Notes: generated by a model not told the origin, from the sequence alone. 64,000 nucleotides of DNA from DASRIA01 sp963768885 (GCA_963768885.1 CAVYJN010000006.1:434001-498000), one strand, 5' to 3'. Counted from the stretch's first letter, positions 8,256-15,559 are shown. Numbers and translations are program-made.

Positions 8256-9098
8256 TCAGGCTGCCTGGTCCAGCGAGACCCCGATCAGCTTCAGCCTGCG
8301 CGTGAGCGCGTTCAACCCGTACGCGCCGAGCGCGCCGTCCTCGACGCCCAGCACGTCCCAGGCCCCCTCGCTCGGCGGCGAGACGGACTCCGCGACGGCG
8401 GGGAGCAGGTCGAGCAGGCGGGAGCGCACGACGTCGGCCATCGCCGGGTCCTCGCGCACCGCGCTCTGCAGGAACTGGGTGCCCCAGGCGATGTGGCGCT
8501 GCTCGTCGGCGGCGATGCGGCCGTAGCCGTCCACGAAGCCGGGAAGCACGCCGCGCCCGGCGAGGAAGTCGAGCAGGAAGTGCGACGCGGTCACGCCCAG
8601 CGTCCCCTCGATCACCATGTGGTAGATCGTCACGAAGTCGACCTTCGCCTCGCGGTTGCGCGGATCGAGCCGCAGGCGCTCGTGCGCATCGACGAGCGCC
8701 TCGTCGAAGACCTTCCGGAAGGGGGCGCCGAGCACGTCCCGCGCCCGCGCGACGTGCGCGGCGATCGCGGCCGGGTCCGCGACGACCTCGTTCTGGAAGC
8801 GCGCGTAGAACTGCATGTGGCGGACCTCGTCGACCAGCTGCGTGGAGAGGTAGCTGCCCTCCTCCTCGTCGTCCTGCGCGAGCACGAGGCCGCAGAACTG
8901 CGTCGAGATGCGTTCCTCGGCGACCATCAGCGAGCTCAGGACCCAGTAGAGGAGGTTGCGCTCGCCTTCGTCGAGCGCCGCCCAGTCGGCGGGGTCGCGG
9001 CTCAGGTCGACGTCCTGCGCCGCCCAGTGCGCGCGCTCCCAGTCCTCGTACAGGCGCTGGGAGTCGCGCAGCTCCGGATACGTGGTGCCCGCGCTCAC
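8256..9098 (-). CDS. Ferritin-like di-iron protein of the ribonucleotide reductase R2 superfamily
   Basis: A 280-residue helical protein with a full set of R2-type metal ligands: Glu61 or Glu62 (MVAEER), Glu91 and His94 (DEVRH), Glu164 (VIEG), Glu199 and His202 (DEQRH). It is shorter than a housekeeping NrdB (about 320-380) and has no NrdA partner nearby, so it resembles R2-like ligand-binding oxidases or stand-alone di-iron oxygenases. The GTG start overlaps the arsI stop by 4 bp (GTGA), and the aquaporin follows within 2 bp, so it is an integral member of an arsenic operon. A role in oxidising or protecting against organoarsenicals is inference. Confidence 0.8.
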   Translation of the reverse strand: MSAGTTYPELRDSQRLYEDWERAHWAAQDVDLSRDPADWAALDEGERNLLYWVLSSLMVAEERISTQFCGLVLAQDDEEEGSYLSTQLVDEVRHMQFYARFQNEVVADPAAIAAHVARARDVLGAPFRKVFDEALVDAHERLRLDPRNREAKVDFVTIYHMVIEGTLGVTASHFLLDFLAGRGVLPGFVDGYGRIAADEQRHIAWGTQFLQSAVREDPAMADVVRSRLLDLLPAVAESVSPPSEGAWDVLGVEDGALGAYGLNALTRRLKLIGVSLDQAA

Positions 9099-9511
9099 GA
9101 TGCGCAGCACGTGTTCGCGGCCAGGGCGTCGCGCTCGACGTCCTCGAGCACGGTGAAGACCTCCCACGGCGTGCCGTCCGGGTCGGTGACCCAGATCTTG
9201 TCCTGGCGTGCGTAGCAGCAGGTGGTGTCCATCTCGTCGAACGTCGCAAGCCCGGCCTGCTTCAGGCGCAGCCGCGTGGCGAGCACCTCGTCGGTCGAGG
9301 CGACCTTGATGCCGCCGTGGTTGAACGCGCCGAGGCCCTCGCCGCGCTCGCCCTCGATCAGCGTGAGCACGATGCCGGGGTCGTCCGGCTCGAACTTCAC
9401 GTAACCGGGCCGGTGCTTCGCGGGCTCGGCGTCGAACAGCGCGCGGTAGAACGGTGTGGCGCGGTCCACGTCGGAGACGGTGATCGCGAGGTGGGGCTTC
9501 ATCTCAGCCAT
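9095..9511 (-). CDS. arsI: ArsI/CadI-family VOC protein, probable C-As lyase
   Basis: ArsI enzymes are Fe(II)-dependent dioxygenases that split the carbon-arsenic bond of trivalent methyl- or aryl-arsenicals. This 138-residue protein has candidate iron ligands His7 (PHLAI), His65 (FNHGG) and Glu117 (PWEVF), and the vicinal pair Cys98-Cys99 in TTCCYA that binds the arsenical in characterised members. A second pair, Cys135-Cys136, ends the protein. Two ATGs are possible: the one at 9511 has AAAGGAG with 8 nt spacing and is chosen; the one at 9502 would overlap the arsR stop as ATGA. CadI-like cadmium induction is the main alternative. Confidence 0.87.
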   Translation of the reverse strand: MAEMKPHLAITVSDVDRATPFYRALFDAEPAKHRPGYVKFEPDDPGIVLTLIEGERGEGLGAFNHGGIKVASTDEVLATRLRLKQAGLATFDEMDTTCCYARQDKIWVTDPDGTPWEVFTVLEDVERDALAANTCCAS

Positions 9512-9852
9512 GTCGAGAGCTCCTTTGCCGCATCCGGCTTCACGTAGTAGTAGGCCCACAGGCCACTGCGCTCGACGTCCACGAGCCCGGCCTCGCGCAG
9601 GACCTTGAGGTGGTGCGAGACGGTCGGCTGGGAGACGTCGAAGAGCGGGGTCAGCTCGCACACGCAGACCTTGCCGGCGTGCGACCGCAGGACGTCAACC
9701 AGCTGAACGCGGATCGGGTCCGACAGCGCCCTCGCCACTTGTGCGATCCGCTCGGCCTGCGCCTGGTCCACCGCCGGGTACACGAGCGGCTCGCAGCACG
9801 GCTGACCGGCGGGCCGCTTGACCTTGGGCTGGGTCTTGAGTGCAACGGCCAT
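9499..9852 (-). CDS. arsR: ArsR family arsenic-responsive repressor
   Basis: A 117-residue winged-helix SmtB/ArsR repressor. The recognition helix is SQPTVSHHLKVLREAGL. Candidate metalloid ligands are Cys19-Cys20 near the N-terminus and Cys63/Cys65 (VCVCEL) before the DNA-binding helices. This layout resembles the Corynebacterium glutamicum type, which uses an N-terminal CC pair plus one later cysteine, rather than the E. coli CVC-only type. It heads the operon arsR-arsI-R2-like-aqp-arsC and is probably autoregulated. Confidence 0.92.
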   Translation of the reverse strand: MAVALKTQPKVKRPAGQPCCEPLVYPAVDQAQAERIAQVARALSDPIRVQLVDVLRSHAGKVCVCELTPLFDVSQPTVSHHLKVLREAGLVDVERSGLWAYYYVKPDAAKELSTWLR

Positions 9853-9859
9853 GTGGAGA

Positions 9860-9889
9860 TTGATAGCACATTAGATAGATGATCGTCAA
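9860..9889 (-). promoter_or_regulatory. arsR promoter, leaderless
   Basis: On the minus strand TTGACG (9889-9884) and TATCAA (9865-9860) are 18 bp apart, and the hexamer ends 7 nt before the arsR ATG. No Shine-Dalgarno sequence lies between. The 8-bp palindrome TCAATTGA (9886-9893) overlaps the -35 and could be part of the ArsR operator. Confidence 0.6.
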
Positions 9890-9919
9890 TTGATTGCGGG
9901 TGCTTCATGATCACCCCGG

Positions 9920-11227
9920 ATGGCCCTCGCGCACGAAGCGACCGACCTGCTGCAGCGCCTGATCCGCTTCAACACGGTGAATCCCCCGGGCAACGAGCGC
10001 CCGGCGCAGGAGATGCTGCGCGCCGAGCTCGAGCACGCCGGCTTCGACTGCGAGCTGGTCGGCGCGACCGACGAGCGCCCGAACCTGATCGCGCGCCTGC
10101 GCGGACACGCCGACGGGCCGACGCTCTGTTATCTGAGTCACGTCGACACCGTGCTCGCCGACCCCGCGGAATGGACCGTCGGACCGTGGTCCGGCGAGAT
10201 CCGGGACGGATACCTGTGGGGGAGGGGGGCGCTCGACATGAAGGGCCAGGTCGCCTGCGAGGTCGCCGCGGCTTGCGCGCTCGGTCGCGCGGGTTGGCGG
10301 CCCGCGCGCGGCGAGCTGCTCGTGGTCGTCACGTGCGACGAGGAGGCGGGTGCGACGTACGGGGCGCAATGGCTCTGCGAGCACGTTCCGGACAAGGTGC
10401 GCTGCGACATGGTCGTGAACGAGGGCGCCGGCGAGGCGATCGAGTTCCAGGGCAGGCGGCTCTACACGCTGTGCGTGGGCGAGAAAGGGGTGTTCCGCTT
10501 CAGGCTCGCGACCGAGGGACGCGCCGGCCATGCCTCGATGCCCGGCATCGGAGACAACGCTTTGCTGCGCATGGTGGACGTACTCGCGCGGCTCGACGGC
10601 CGCCAGCCGCCGCTCGACTCCTACCCGGCGGGGGTGGAATCGCTCGAGGCTCTGACGGGCGAGTCCGTCGTGGACGTCTCCGAAACGGTGGCGCGCGCCC
10701 TCGGGGTGGAGCCGCGCCTACGCGACCATCTCGAGTCGATGATGCGCGTCACGATTGCCCCCACCATGATTCGCGCTTCGCAGAAGGAGAACGTGATCCC
10801 GTCGCGCTGCACCGTGCGCGTGGACTGTCGCGTGCCGCCCGGCATGGGCGGCGAGCACGTCCGCGCGCGGGTGCAGGACCTGCTCGGCCCCGCGGACGCG
10901 AGCGGCTACACGCTCGAGTTCAGCGAGGAGATCGTCGGGAACAGCTCGCCGCTCGACACGGAGCTCGCCGGCTTCCTGCGCGAATTCGTGCGCCGCCAGG
11001 ATCCGGACGCGGAACTGATGCCCCTGGTGTTGACCGGTTTCACGGACAGCCACTGGTTTCGCAAGGCGTTCCCGGAATGCGTTGCATACGGCTTTTTCCC
11101 GCAACGCGTGATGTCGCGTTTCGACACGCTTCCGTTGATACACGCACCCGATGAGCGCATCGCGCTCGACGACATCGAGTTCGCGTCACGGTTCTTCAAC
11201 GAGCTTGCGCCGTCCGTGCTGGGCTGA
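9920..11227 (+). CDS. M20 family metallopeptidase (ArgE/DapE-like)
   Basis: A zinc-dependent amidohydrolase of 435 residues that cleaves an acyl-amino acid or dipeptide. The two-metal site is visible as SHVDTV, GRGALDMKGQ, the catalytic pair DEEAG and a later histidine segment (FPECVAYGFFPQR region). The dimerisation domain with GRAGHASMPG is present. It is divergent from the arsenic operon across about 67 bp. There is no clear ribosome-binding site before the ATG, so a leaderless transcript is possible. A second member of the family is at 31.7-33.0 kb. Confidence 0.92.
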   Translation: MALAHEATDLLQRLIRFNTVNPPGNERPAQEMLRAELEHAGFDCELVGATDERPNLIARLRGHADGPTLCYLSHVDTVLADPAEWTVGPWSGEIRDGYLWGRGALDMKGQVACEVAAACALGRAGWRPARGELLVVVTCDEEAGATYGAQWLCEHVPDKVRCDMVVNEGAGEAIEFQGRRLYTLCVGEKGVFRFRLATEGRAGHASMPGIGDNALLRMVDVLARLDGRQPPLDSYPAGVESLEALTGESVVDVSETVARALGVEPRLRDHLESMMRVTIAPTMIRASQKENVIPSRCTVRVDCRVPPGMGGEHVRARVQDLLGPADASGYTLEFSEEIVGNSSPLDTELAGFLREFVRRQDPDAELMPLVLTGFTDSHWFRKAFPECVAYGFFPQRVMSRFDTLPLIHAPDERIALDDIEFASRFFNELAPSVLG

Positions 11228-11326
11228 TCGGCACGAACAACGCCGCAATGTGCGCGCAGCAATGTGCTTGCGTTGCCATCCGCCGTATGAAATAAACATC
11301 GCTCGTCCCCTAGCGAGAGGAGTGAG

Positions 11327-11950
11327 ATGTCTCCAGCGGCTCGCAGATCTTCCGCGCGTAAGAAGACAGCGCGGAAGAGCACCGCTCGGCGCAAGAGCAC
11401 TGCACGCAAGTCGACGGCGCGTAAAAGCACGGCAAGGAAGAGCCCGGCGCGCAAGACGACCGCTCGGCGCAAGAGCACCGCACGGAAGCCGGCGGCACGC
11501 AAGAGCACCGCTCGCCGCAAGACCACCGCGCGCAAGAAGACAGCGCGGAAGTCGCCCGCGCGCAAGACGACCGCTCGGCGCAAGAGCACCGCACGGAAGC
11601 CGGCGGCACGCAAGAGCACCGCTCGCCGCAAGACCACCGCGCGCAAGAAGACCGCACGCAAGAGCACCGCTCGCAAGCCGGCCGCACGCAAGAGCACGGC
11701 GCGGAAGAAGACGGCGCGCAAGAGCACCGCTCGCCGCAAGACCACCGCGCGCAAGAAGACGGCGCGGAAGTCGACCGCGCGCAGGAGCACGGCGCGGAAG
11801 TCGACCGCTCGCAAGAAGACGGCGCGCAAGAGCACCGCTCGCAAGAGCACCGCTCGCAGGAAGACCGCTCGCAAGTCCCCGGCCCGCAAGTCCACGGCCA
11901 GGAAGAGCGCCCGCCGTCCCGCCGCCCGTCGGAAGACGGCGCGTCGCTGA
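11327..11950 (+). CDS. Histone-like basic repeat protein (KSTARK repeats)
   Basis: A 207-residue protein made almost wholly of Lys, Ala, Arg, Ser and Thr in degenerate units such as KSTARKS, KTARKK and KPAARKS. It resembles the C-terminal tails of mycobacterial HupB and eukaryotic histone H1, which bind and compact DNA, but there is no folded HU domain. It should be a nucleoid-associated protein, perhaps controlled by acetylation or methylation of its many lysines (inference). AGAGGAG with 4 nt spacing supports the ATG. A possible promoter TTGCGT (11268) and TAAACA (11293) precedes it, and a strong terminator follows. Confidence 0.85.
   Translation: MSPAARRSSARKKTARKSTARRKSTARKSTARKSTARKSPARKTTARRKSTARKPAARKSTARRKTTARKKTARKSPARKTTARRKSTARKPAARKSTARRKTTARKKTARKSTARKPAARKSTARKKTARKSTARRKTTARKKTARKSTARRSTARKSTARKKTARKSTARKSTARRKTARKSPARKSTARKSARRPAARRKTARR
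11447..11652 (+). repeat. Perfect 95-bp direct repeat inside the histone-like gene
   Basis: Bases 11447-11541 and 11558-11652 are identical over 95 positions and are 111 bp (37 codons) apart, in frame. The rest of the gene repeats only loosely, so this is a recent in-frame duplication that can change the length of the protein. Confidence 0.9.
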
Positions 11951-11959
11951 CACAAGTAA

Positions 11960-11973
11960 CTCCAGCGCTGGAG
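11960..11973. other. 14-bp perfect palindrome
   Basis: CTCCAGCGCTGGAG lies between the stop of the histone-like gene and its terminator. It could be a protein-binding site or a small upstream hairpin; nothing assigns it. Confidence 0.4.
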
Positions 11974-11974
11974 A

Positions 11975-12000
11975 GGGGCGGCCAGGGGCCGCCCCTTTTC
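11975..12000 (+). terminator. Rho-independent terminator after the histone-like gene
   Basis: Stem GGGGCGGCC / GGCCGCCCC with loop AGG, followed by TTTTC. The 9-bp perfect stem and T run make this the clearest terminator of the first 20 kb. Confidence 0.85.
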
Positions 12001-12011
12001 GTTGGGGCGCC

Positions 12012-12040
12012 TTGACCGGGCCCGGTCACATACCTAGAAT
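12012..12040 (+). promoter_or_regulatory. padR promoter
   Basis: TTGACC (12012-12017) and TAGAAT (12035-12040) are separated by 17 bp. The -35 side is covered by the 16-bp perfect palindrome TGACCGGGCCCGGTCA (12013-12028). The start codon is 11 nt after the -10, so the leader is about 5 nt. Confidence 0.75.
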
Positions 12041-12048
12041 CTAGGTAT
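12030..12048. promoter_or_regulatory. Probable PadR operator
   Basis: ATACCTAGAATCTAGGTAT is a perfect 9-1-9 inverted repeat that covers the -10 and transcription start of the padR gene, the place and form expected of an autoregulatory PadR site. Confidence 0.7.
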
Positions 12049-12051
12049 CAG

Positions 12052-12609
12052 ATGAAGTACACGGTGCTCGGGTTCCTGATCGACCGGCCGATGCACGGCT
12101 ACGCGCTGAAACGCGCGATGTCGCCGGCGTTGCCGCCCGCGCAGCGGGTCAACGACGGGATCCTGTATCCGCTGCTGCGCCGCATGGAGGAAGAGGGCCT
12201 CGTGCGCAAGGAGGTCGAGCGTGGCAACGGGGCACGCGCGCGGAACGTCTACCACCCGACGGCCGCGGGGCGCCGCGCGTTCGACGAGTGGCTGTCGAGC
12301 GCGGAAGACGAAAGCGACGAGGTCACATACGACTTCCTGCTCGGGCACCCGTTCCTCACCAAGTGCCTCTTCTTCGACAAGCTCGCCCCGGAGAAGGTTC
12401 GCGCCAAGCTGGAACACCAGTTGGCGGAGTGCTCGCGCAAGCTGGACGCGTTCCGGTCGATCCGCGGTGGCATGGTCGCGCGCGGCGTCGGCCCACACCG
12501 CATCGCGGTGCTCGACCTCGGCATCGCCCAACAGAAAGAGAAGGAACGATGGTTGAAACGCATGATCAAGCAGGCCTCGCCGCGCCCGCAGCCGGCGGAG
12601 ATGGCGTGA
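12052..12609 (+). CDS. PadR family transcriptional regulator
   Basis: A 185-residue regulator of the PadR-s2/VirR type. The N-terminal winged helix is recognisable from KYTVLGFLIDRPMHGYALKR and DGILYPLLRRMEEEGLV; the C-terminal half is the helical dimerisation domain (PF10400-like). PadR proteins usually repress their own operon and a detoxification gene in response to a phenolic or other small molecule. Here the next gene overlaps by 4 bp (GTGA) and encodes an amidohydrolase-like protein, the likely target. Two adjacent perfect palindromes cover the promoter. Confidence 0.92.
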   Translation: MKYTVLGFLIDRPMHGYALKRAMSPALPPAQRVNDGILYPLLRRMEEEGLVRKEVERGNGARARNVYHPTAAGRRAFDEWLSSAEDESDEVTYDFLLGHPFLTKCLFFDKLAPEKVRAKLEHQLAECSRKLDAFRSIRGGMVARGVGPHRIAVLDLGIAQQKEKERWLKRMIKQASPRPQPAEMA

Positions 12610-13550
12610 GCGCGGGACGCGAGATCGAGCGCCGCGCGATCGACATGTGGGCGCCGATCGTTCCGGTAGACGCCGTGATGCGCCATGTCGCAGATCATTT
12701 CCCGAAGGAGATGGCCGGCTACCTGCGCGTGTTCTACAAGCGCCCGCCGGACCCGGCCGAGTTCCGCAACGCCGCCGCGCGGATGCACATGAGCGACGAC
12801 GACCTGATCGCGGCGCTCGACGGGGCGGGCATCGAGAAGACCCTGATCACGGGCTTCGACGAGTGGTCCAGCGTGCACGAGACGTTCATCCCGAACGACA
12901 TCGTCGCCGGCCTGGCGGACCGGCATCCGGACCGCTTCATCCCGTTCGCGGGCGCCGACGTGCTGCGCGGCATGAGCGCCGTGCGCGAGTTCGAGGAGCT
13001 CGTGCGCGACCGCGGCTTCCGCGGGCTCAGCGTGCGGCCGTTCATGATCGGGCTCCCGGCCGACGATCGCCGCTACTACCCGCTGTACGCGAAGTGCGCC
13101 GAGCTCGACGTGCCCGTCAGCATCCACAGCTCCGCGAACTGGACGACGGTGAGCGTCAGCGATCTCGGCCACCCGCGCCACATCGACGTGATCGCGGCCG
13201 ACTTCCCCGAGCTGAAGATCGTCATGAGCCACGCGGGCTACCCGTGGGTGCTGGAGGCCTGCCTGCTCGCGTGGAAGTACCCGAACGTCTACCTCGAGCT
13301 GGCGGCGCACCGGCCGAAATACCTCGTGGCGCCGGGCACCGGCTGGGAGCCGCTGTTCCGGTTCGGCACGACGACGATCAAGGAGAAGGTGCTGTTCGGC
13401 ACCGGCTGGTTCCTGCTGGGCCGGGCACCGGCGCAGATCGTCGACGAGTTCCTCGCGCTCCCCGTGCCCGACGACGTGATGGAGATGTGGCTGTGGCGCA
13501 ACGCGGAGGCGCTGCTGTCTAGAACAGCGAGTCCTGCGCCGGCTGCGTGA
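12606..13550 (+). CDS. Amidohydrolase-related protein (PF04909-like), HxH motif not seen
   Basis: A 314-residue TIM-barrel protein resembling the ACMSD/amidohydrolase-2 group of decarboxylases and hydrolases. The later part is typical: PVSIHSSANW, VMSHAGYPWVLEA, YPNVYLELAAH and an end with LLGRAPAQIVDEF. The N-terminal segment where members have D-x-H-x-H reads AIDMWAPIVPV, with no histidines, so the metal site may be changed or lost. The GTG start at 12606 has GGCGGAG 5 nt upstream and overlaps padR; an ATG at 12549 inside padR is the alternative. Its last 32 bp overlap the opposite radical SAM gene. Confidence 0.8.
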   Translation: MSAGREIERRAIDMWAPIVPVDAVMRHVADHFPKEMAGYLRVFYKRPPDPAEFRNAAARMHMSDDDLIAALDGAGIEKTLITGFDEWSSVHETFIPNDIVAGLADRHPDRFIPFAGADVLRGMSAVREFEELVRDRGFRGLSVRPFMIGLPADDRRYYPLYAKCAELDVPVSIHSSANWTTVSVSDLGHPRHIDVIAADFPELKIVMSHAGYPWVLEACLLAWKYPNVYLELAAHRPKYLVAPGTGWEPLFRFGTTTIKEKVLFGTGWFLLGRAPAQIVDEFLALPVPDDVMEMWLWRNAEALLSRTASPAPAA

Positions 13551-14562
13551 GCGCAGGCGCCGCAGCGCGCTCCCGCCCGCGTGCGGTGGCGGCCTGTGGG
13601 CGCGGGCGGCGCCGGTTGCCCGCACCACGCGGGCGCACCGAGTCCGCGACCGCCTGGATCCGGCGCCGCTCGTCCGCGGGAACGTAGGCCCCCCGCCGGT
13701 ACAGCTCCTCGTAGCGGTCGATCAGGTCGGGCCGGTAGTGGCGCAGCCATCCGAACCAGATCTCCCGCACCTCGCCGCGCAGGTGCAGCGGCATCACCGG
13801 CGCCCCGATCGCCCCGTGCTCGTGCGCGATCCGGAGGATCTCGCCGACCTGCTCGGGCGCGTCGTTGACGCCGGGTATGACCGGCGCGACGAGGATGCCG
13901 CACGGCACGCCGGCGTCGTTCATCGTGCGCACGGCGTCGAGGCGCGCGCGGGGAGAGGGCGTGTGCGGCTCGGTCTCGCGCCAGACCTTCTCGTCGAGCG
14001 TCGGGACGGAGAAATAGACCGACACCCCGGGGCCGGCGGCGAGCGCGGCGAGGATGTCGATGTCGCGCAGCGCGAGCGGCGACTTCGTCACGAGCGAGCA
14101 GGGCGTGTCGGAGTCGAGCAGCGCCTCCCAGATGCCGGGCATCAGCTTGTAGCGGCTCTCGACCCACTGGTACGGGTCGGTGTTGGTGCCGAGCGCTACC
14201 TGCTCGCGCTTCCAGGAAGGTCGCGACAGCTCCGCGCGCGCAAGCTCGGGGGCGTTGACCTTCACGACGATCTCCCGCTCGAAGTCCCGCCCCGCGTCGA
14301 GGTCCAGGAACTTGTGGGTGGGACGGGCGAAGCAGTAGACGCAGGCATGTGAACATCCCCGGTACGGATTGATCGTGAAGCGGAACGGCATCCGGGACTT
14401 CGCGGGCACGCGGTTGAGCGCCGACTTCGCCCGCACCTCGTGGAAGCGGATGTCGAGCGCCTCGGGCGCGTCGAACGTCCGCACGACGGCGTCGGCGCCC
14501 AGATTGGGCAGCCTGCGCTCGTCTTCGAGCCCTACCTCGAGGTTCTCCCAGCGCACGAACAT
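13519..14562 (-). CDS. Rv2578c-like radical SAM protein
   Basis: A 347-residue radical S-adenosylmethionine enzyme distantly related to spore photoproduct lyase. The 4Fe-4S motif CxxxCxxC is Cys70-Cys74-Cys77 (CSHACVYC), preceded by the family's FTINPYRGC. The rest (TNTDPYQWVE, LVTKSPLALRDIDIL, PGVNDAPEQ) matches the actinobacterial Rv2578c family of unknown reaction. The C-terminal 40 residues are Arg/Ala-rich. The ATG sits inside a perfect LexA-type box, which suggests SOS control and a link to DNA damage. Confidence 0.9.
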   Translation of the reverse strand: MFVRWENLEVGLEDERRLPNLGADAVVRTFDAPEALDIRFHEVRAKSALNRVPAKSRMPFRFTINPYRGCSHACVYCFARPTHKFLDLDAGRDFEREIVVKVNAPELARAELSRPSWKREQVALGTNTDPYQWVESRYKLMPGIWEALLDSDTPCSLVTKSPLALRDIDILAALAAGPGVSVYFSVPTLDEKVWRETEPHTPSPRARLDAVRTMNDAGVPCGILVAPVIPGVNDAPEQVGEILRIAHEHGAIGAPVMPLHLRGEVREIWFGWLRHYRPDLIDRYEELYRRGAYVPADERRRIQAVADSVRPRGAGNRRRPRPQAATARGRERAAAPALTQPAQDSLF

Positions 14563-14569
14563 ATGTTCG
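14556..14569. promoter_or_regulatory. LexA/SOS box over the radical SAM start codon
   Basis: CGAACATATGTTCG is a perfect 14-bp palindrome matching the Gram-positive LexA consensus CGAAC-N4-GTTCG. It includes the start codon at 14562-14560, so bound LexA would block initiation of a leaderless or very short-leader transcript. Confidence 0.75.
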
Positions 14570-14622
14570 CATACCGCGAGGACGCGCTCGCCCGTGCGAC
14601 CGACCCCGCACGTCCCACGGGC

Positions 14623-14666
14623 GGGCGCTCAATGTAGCGCGGAGCGCAACGTTCGCCGCCCACCTC
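14623..14666. repeat. 44-bp hairpin repeat, copy 1
   Basis: First of three copies in the gap between the radical SAM and HD genes. It runs from GGGCGCTCAATG to CGCCCACCTC, with an internal hairpin GCGCT / AGCGC around a 6-nt loop and terminal GGGCG / CGCCC arms. It differs from copy 3 at 3 of 44 positions. Confidence 0.75.
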
Positions 14667-14684
14667 GCGGGCCCCCGGCCGGGC

Positions 14685-14728
14685 GGGCGCTCCAAGTAGC
14701 GCGGCGCGCTCGGTTCACGGCCCACCTC
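14685..14728. repeat. 44-bp hairpin repeat, copy 2
   Basis: Diverged copy starting 62 bp after copy 1. It keeps the GCGCT-N6-AGCGC hairpin and the CCCACCTC end, but its middle has drifted. Confidence 0.65.
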
Positions 14729-14762
14729 CGAACCGCAATCCCTTGGTGCTTCCGACCGGGGT

Positions 14763-14806
14763 GGGCGCTCGATGTAGCGCGCAGCGCAACGTTTGCCGCC
14801 CACCTC
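14763..14806. repeat. 44-bp hairpin repeat, copy 3
   Basis: Third copy, 78 bp after copy 2. Including two flanking bases it has 8-bp inverted ends, GGTGGGCG and CGCCCACC. The 279-bp gap holding the three copies has no supported gene. Confidence 0.75.
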
Positions 14807-14841
14807 GGGCGGGGAGTGCCTAGGCACGGCCGCCGCTCGCG

Positions 14842-15429
14842 CTACGAGCGCGCGGCGTCGGGCTCGAGGCCCAGCTCGCCGGCGCGCTCCGCGAGCGCGT
14901 CGATCACGAACTGCACGTGCTCGTCGAAACCCATCCCCGACTCGGGCTCGAGCTCGGCCGCTCCGACCTGGACGTCGTCGCGGTTCACCCCCGCCGCGAA
15001 GCTCGGCTGCTTGAGCTTCTTCTTGACCGACTTGGCCTTCATCCCATGGATTCGCTCGGGGCGCACGTAGGCGCATGCGGCGACGAACCCGGCCAGTTCG
15101 TCGCACGCGAACAGGGTCTTGTCGAGCAGGCTCTCGCGCGGAACGCCGAGGAAGTCGGCGTGCGCCTGGACGGCGTGGATCACCTCGTCGGGATAGCCGC
15201 GGCGACGCAGCTCCTCGATCGCCATCCGCGGGTGCCCGGTCGCGAGGTCGGGGTAGCGCTCGTAGTCGAGGTCGTGCACGAGCCCCGCGATTCCCCACGT
15301 CTCCTCGTCCTCGCCGAACCGGCGCGCGTACGCACGCACCGCCGTCTCGACGGCGAGCATGTGCTTGCGCAGCGAGTCCGACTCGGTCCACTCGCACACG
15401 AGCTGCCAGGCCTCTTCACGGGTCGGCAT
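14842..15429 (-). CDS. HD domain protein (HDIG-like hydrolase)
   Basis: A 195-residue predicted metal-dependent phosphohydrolase of the HD superfamily. The motif is HMLAVETAVRAYARRFG followed by the HD pair in LVHDLDYE, then GHPRMAIEELRRRGYP and AVQAHADF, with a later aspartate in FACDELAGFV. Such proteins are common in bacteria and their substrates (nucleotides or phospho-compounds) are mostly unknown. ATG start at 15429. Confidence 0.88.
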   Translation of the reverse strand: MPTREEAWQLVCEWTESDSLRKHMLAVETAVRAYARRFGEDEETWGIAGLVHDLDYERYPDLATGHPRMAIEELRRRGYPDEVIHAVQAHADFLGVPRESLLDKTLFACDELAGFVAACAYVRPERIHGMKAKSVKKKLKQPSFAAGVNRDDVQVGAAELEPESGMGFDEHVQFVIDALAERAGELGLEPDAARS

Positions 15430-15559
15430 GCGCGCAGTCTACGTCGTGCTGCGAAATCGACCGGACACGACGGGATTACGAGACGCGTGTCGGGGTAACA
15501 CGTGTTCTGCATCCCACGAGGGTGCACCCAAATGCGAATGAGGTAAGGAGGGATCGGCC

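Noticed and set aside
8256..9098. Housekeeping ribonucleotide reductase beta subunit (nrdB/nrdF)
   Set aside because: It is shorter than usual, has no alpha subunit nearby and is embedded in an arsenic operon with overlapping start and stop codons.
11327..11950. Regularly spaced repeats that might be a CRISPR array
   Set aside because: The repeats are in frame, encode one Lys/Ala/Arg-rich protein, have no unique spacers of constant length and follow a clear ribosome site.
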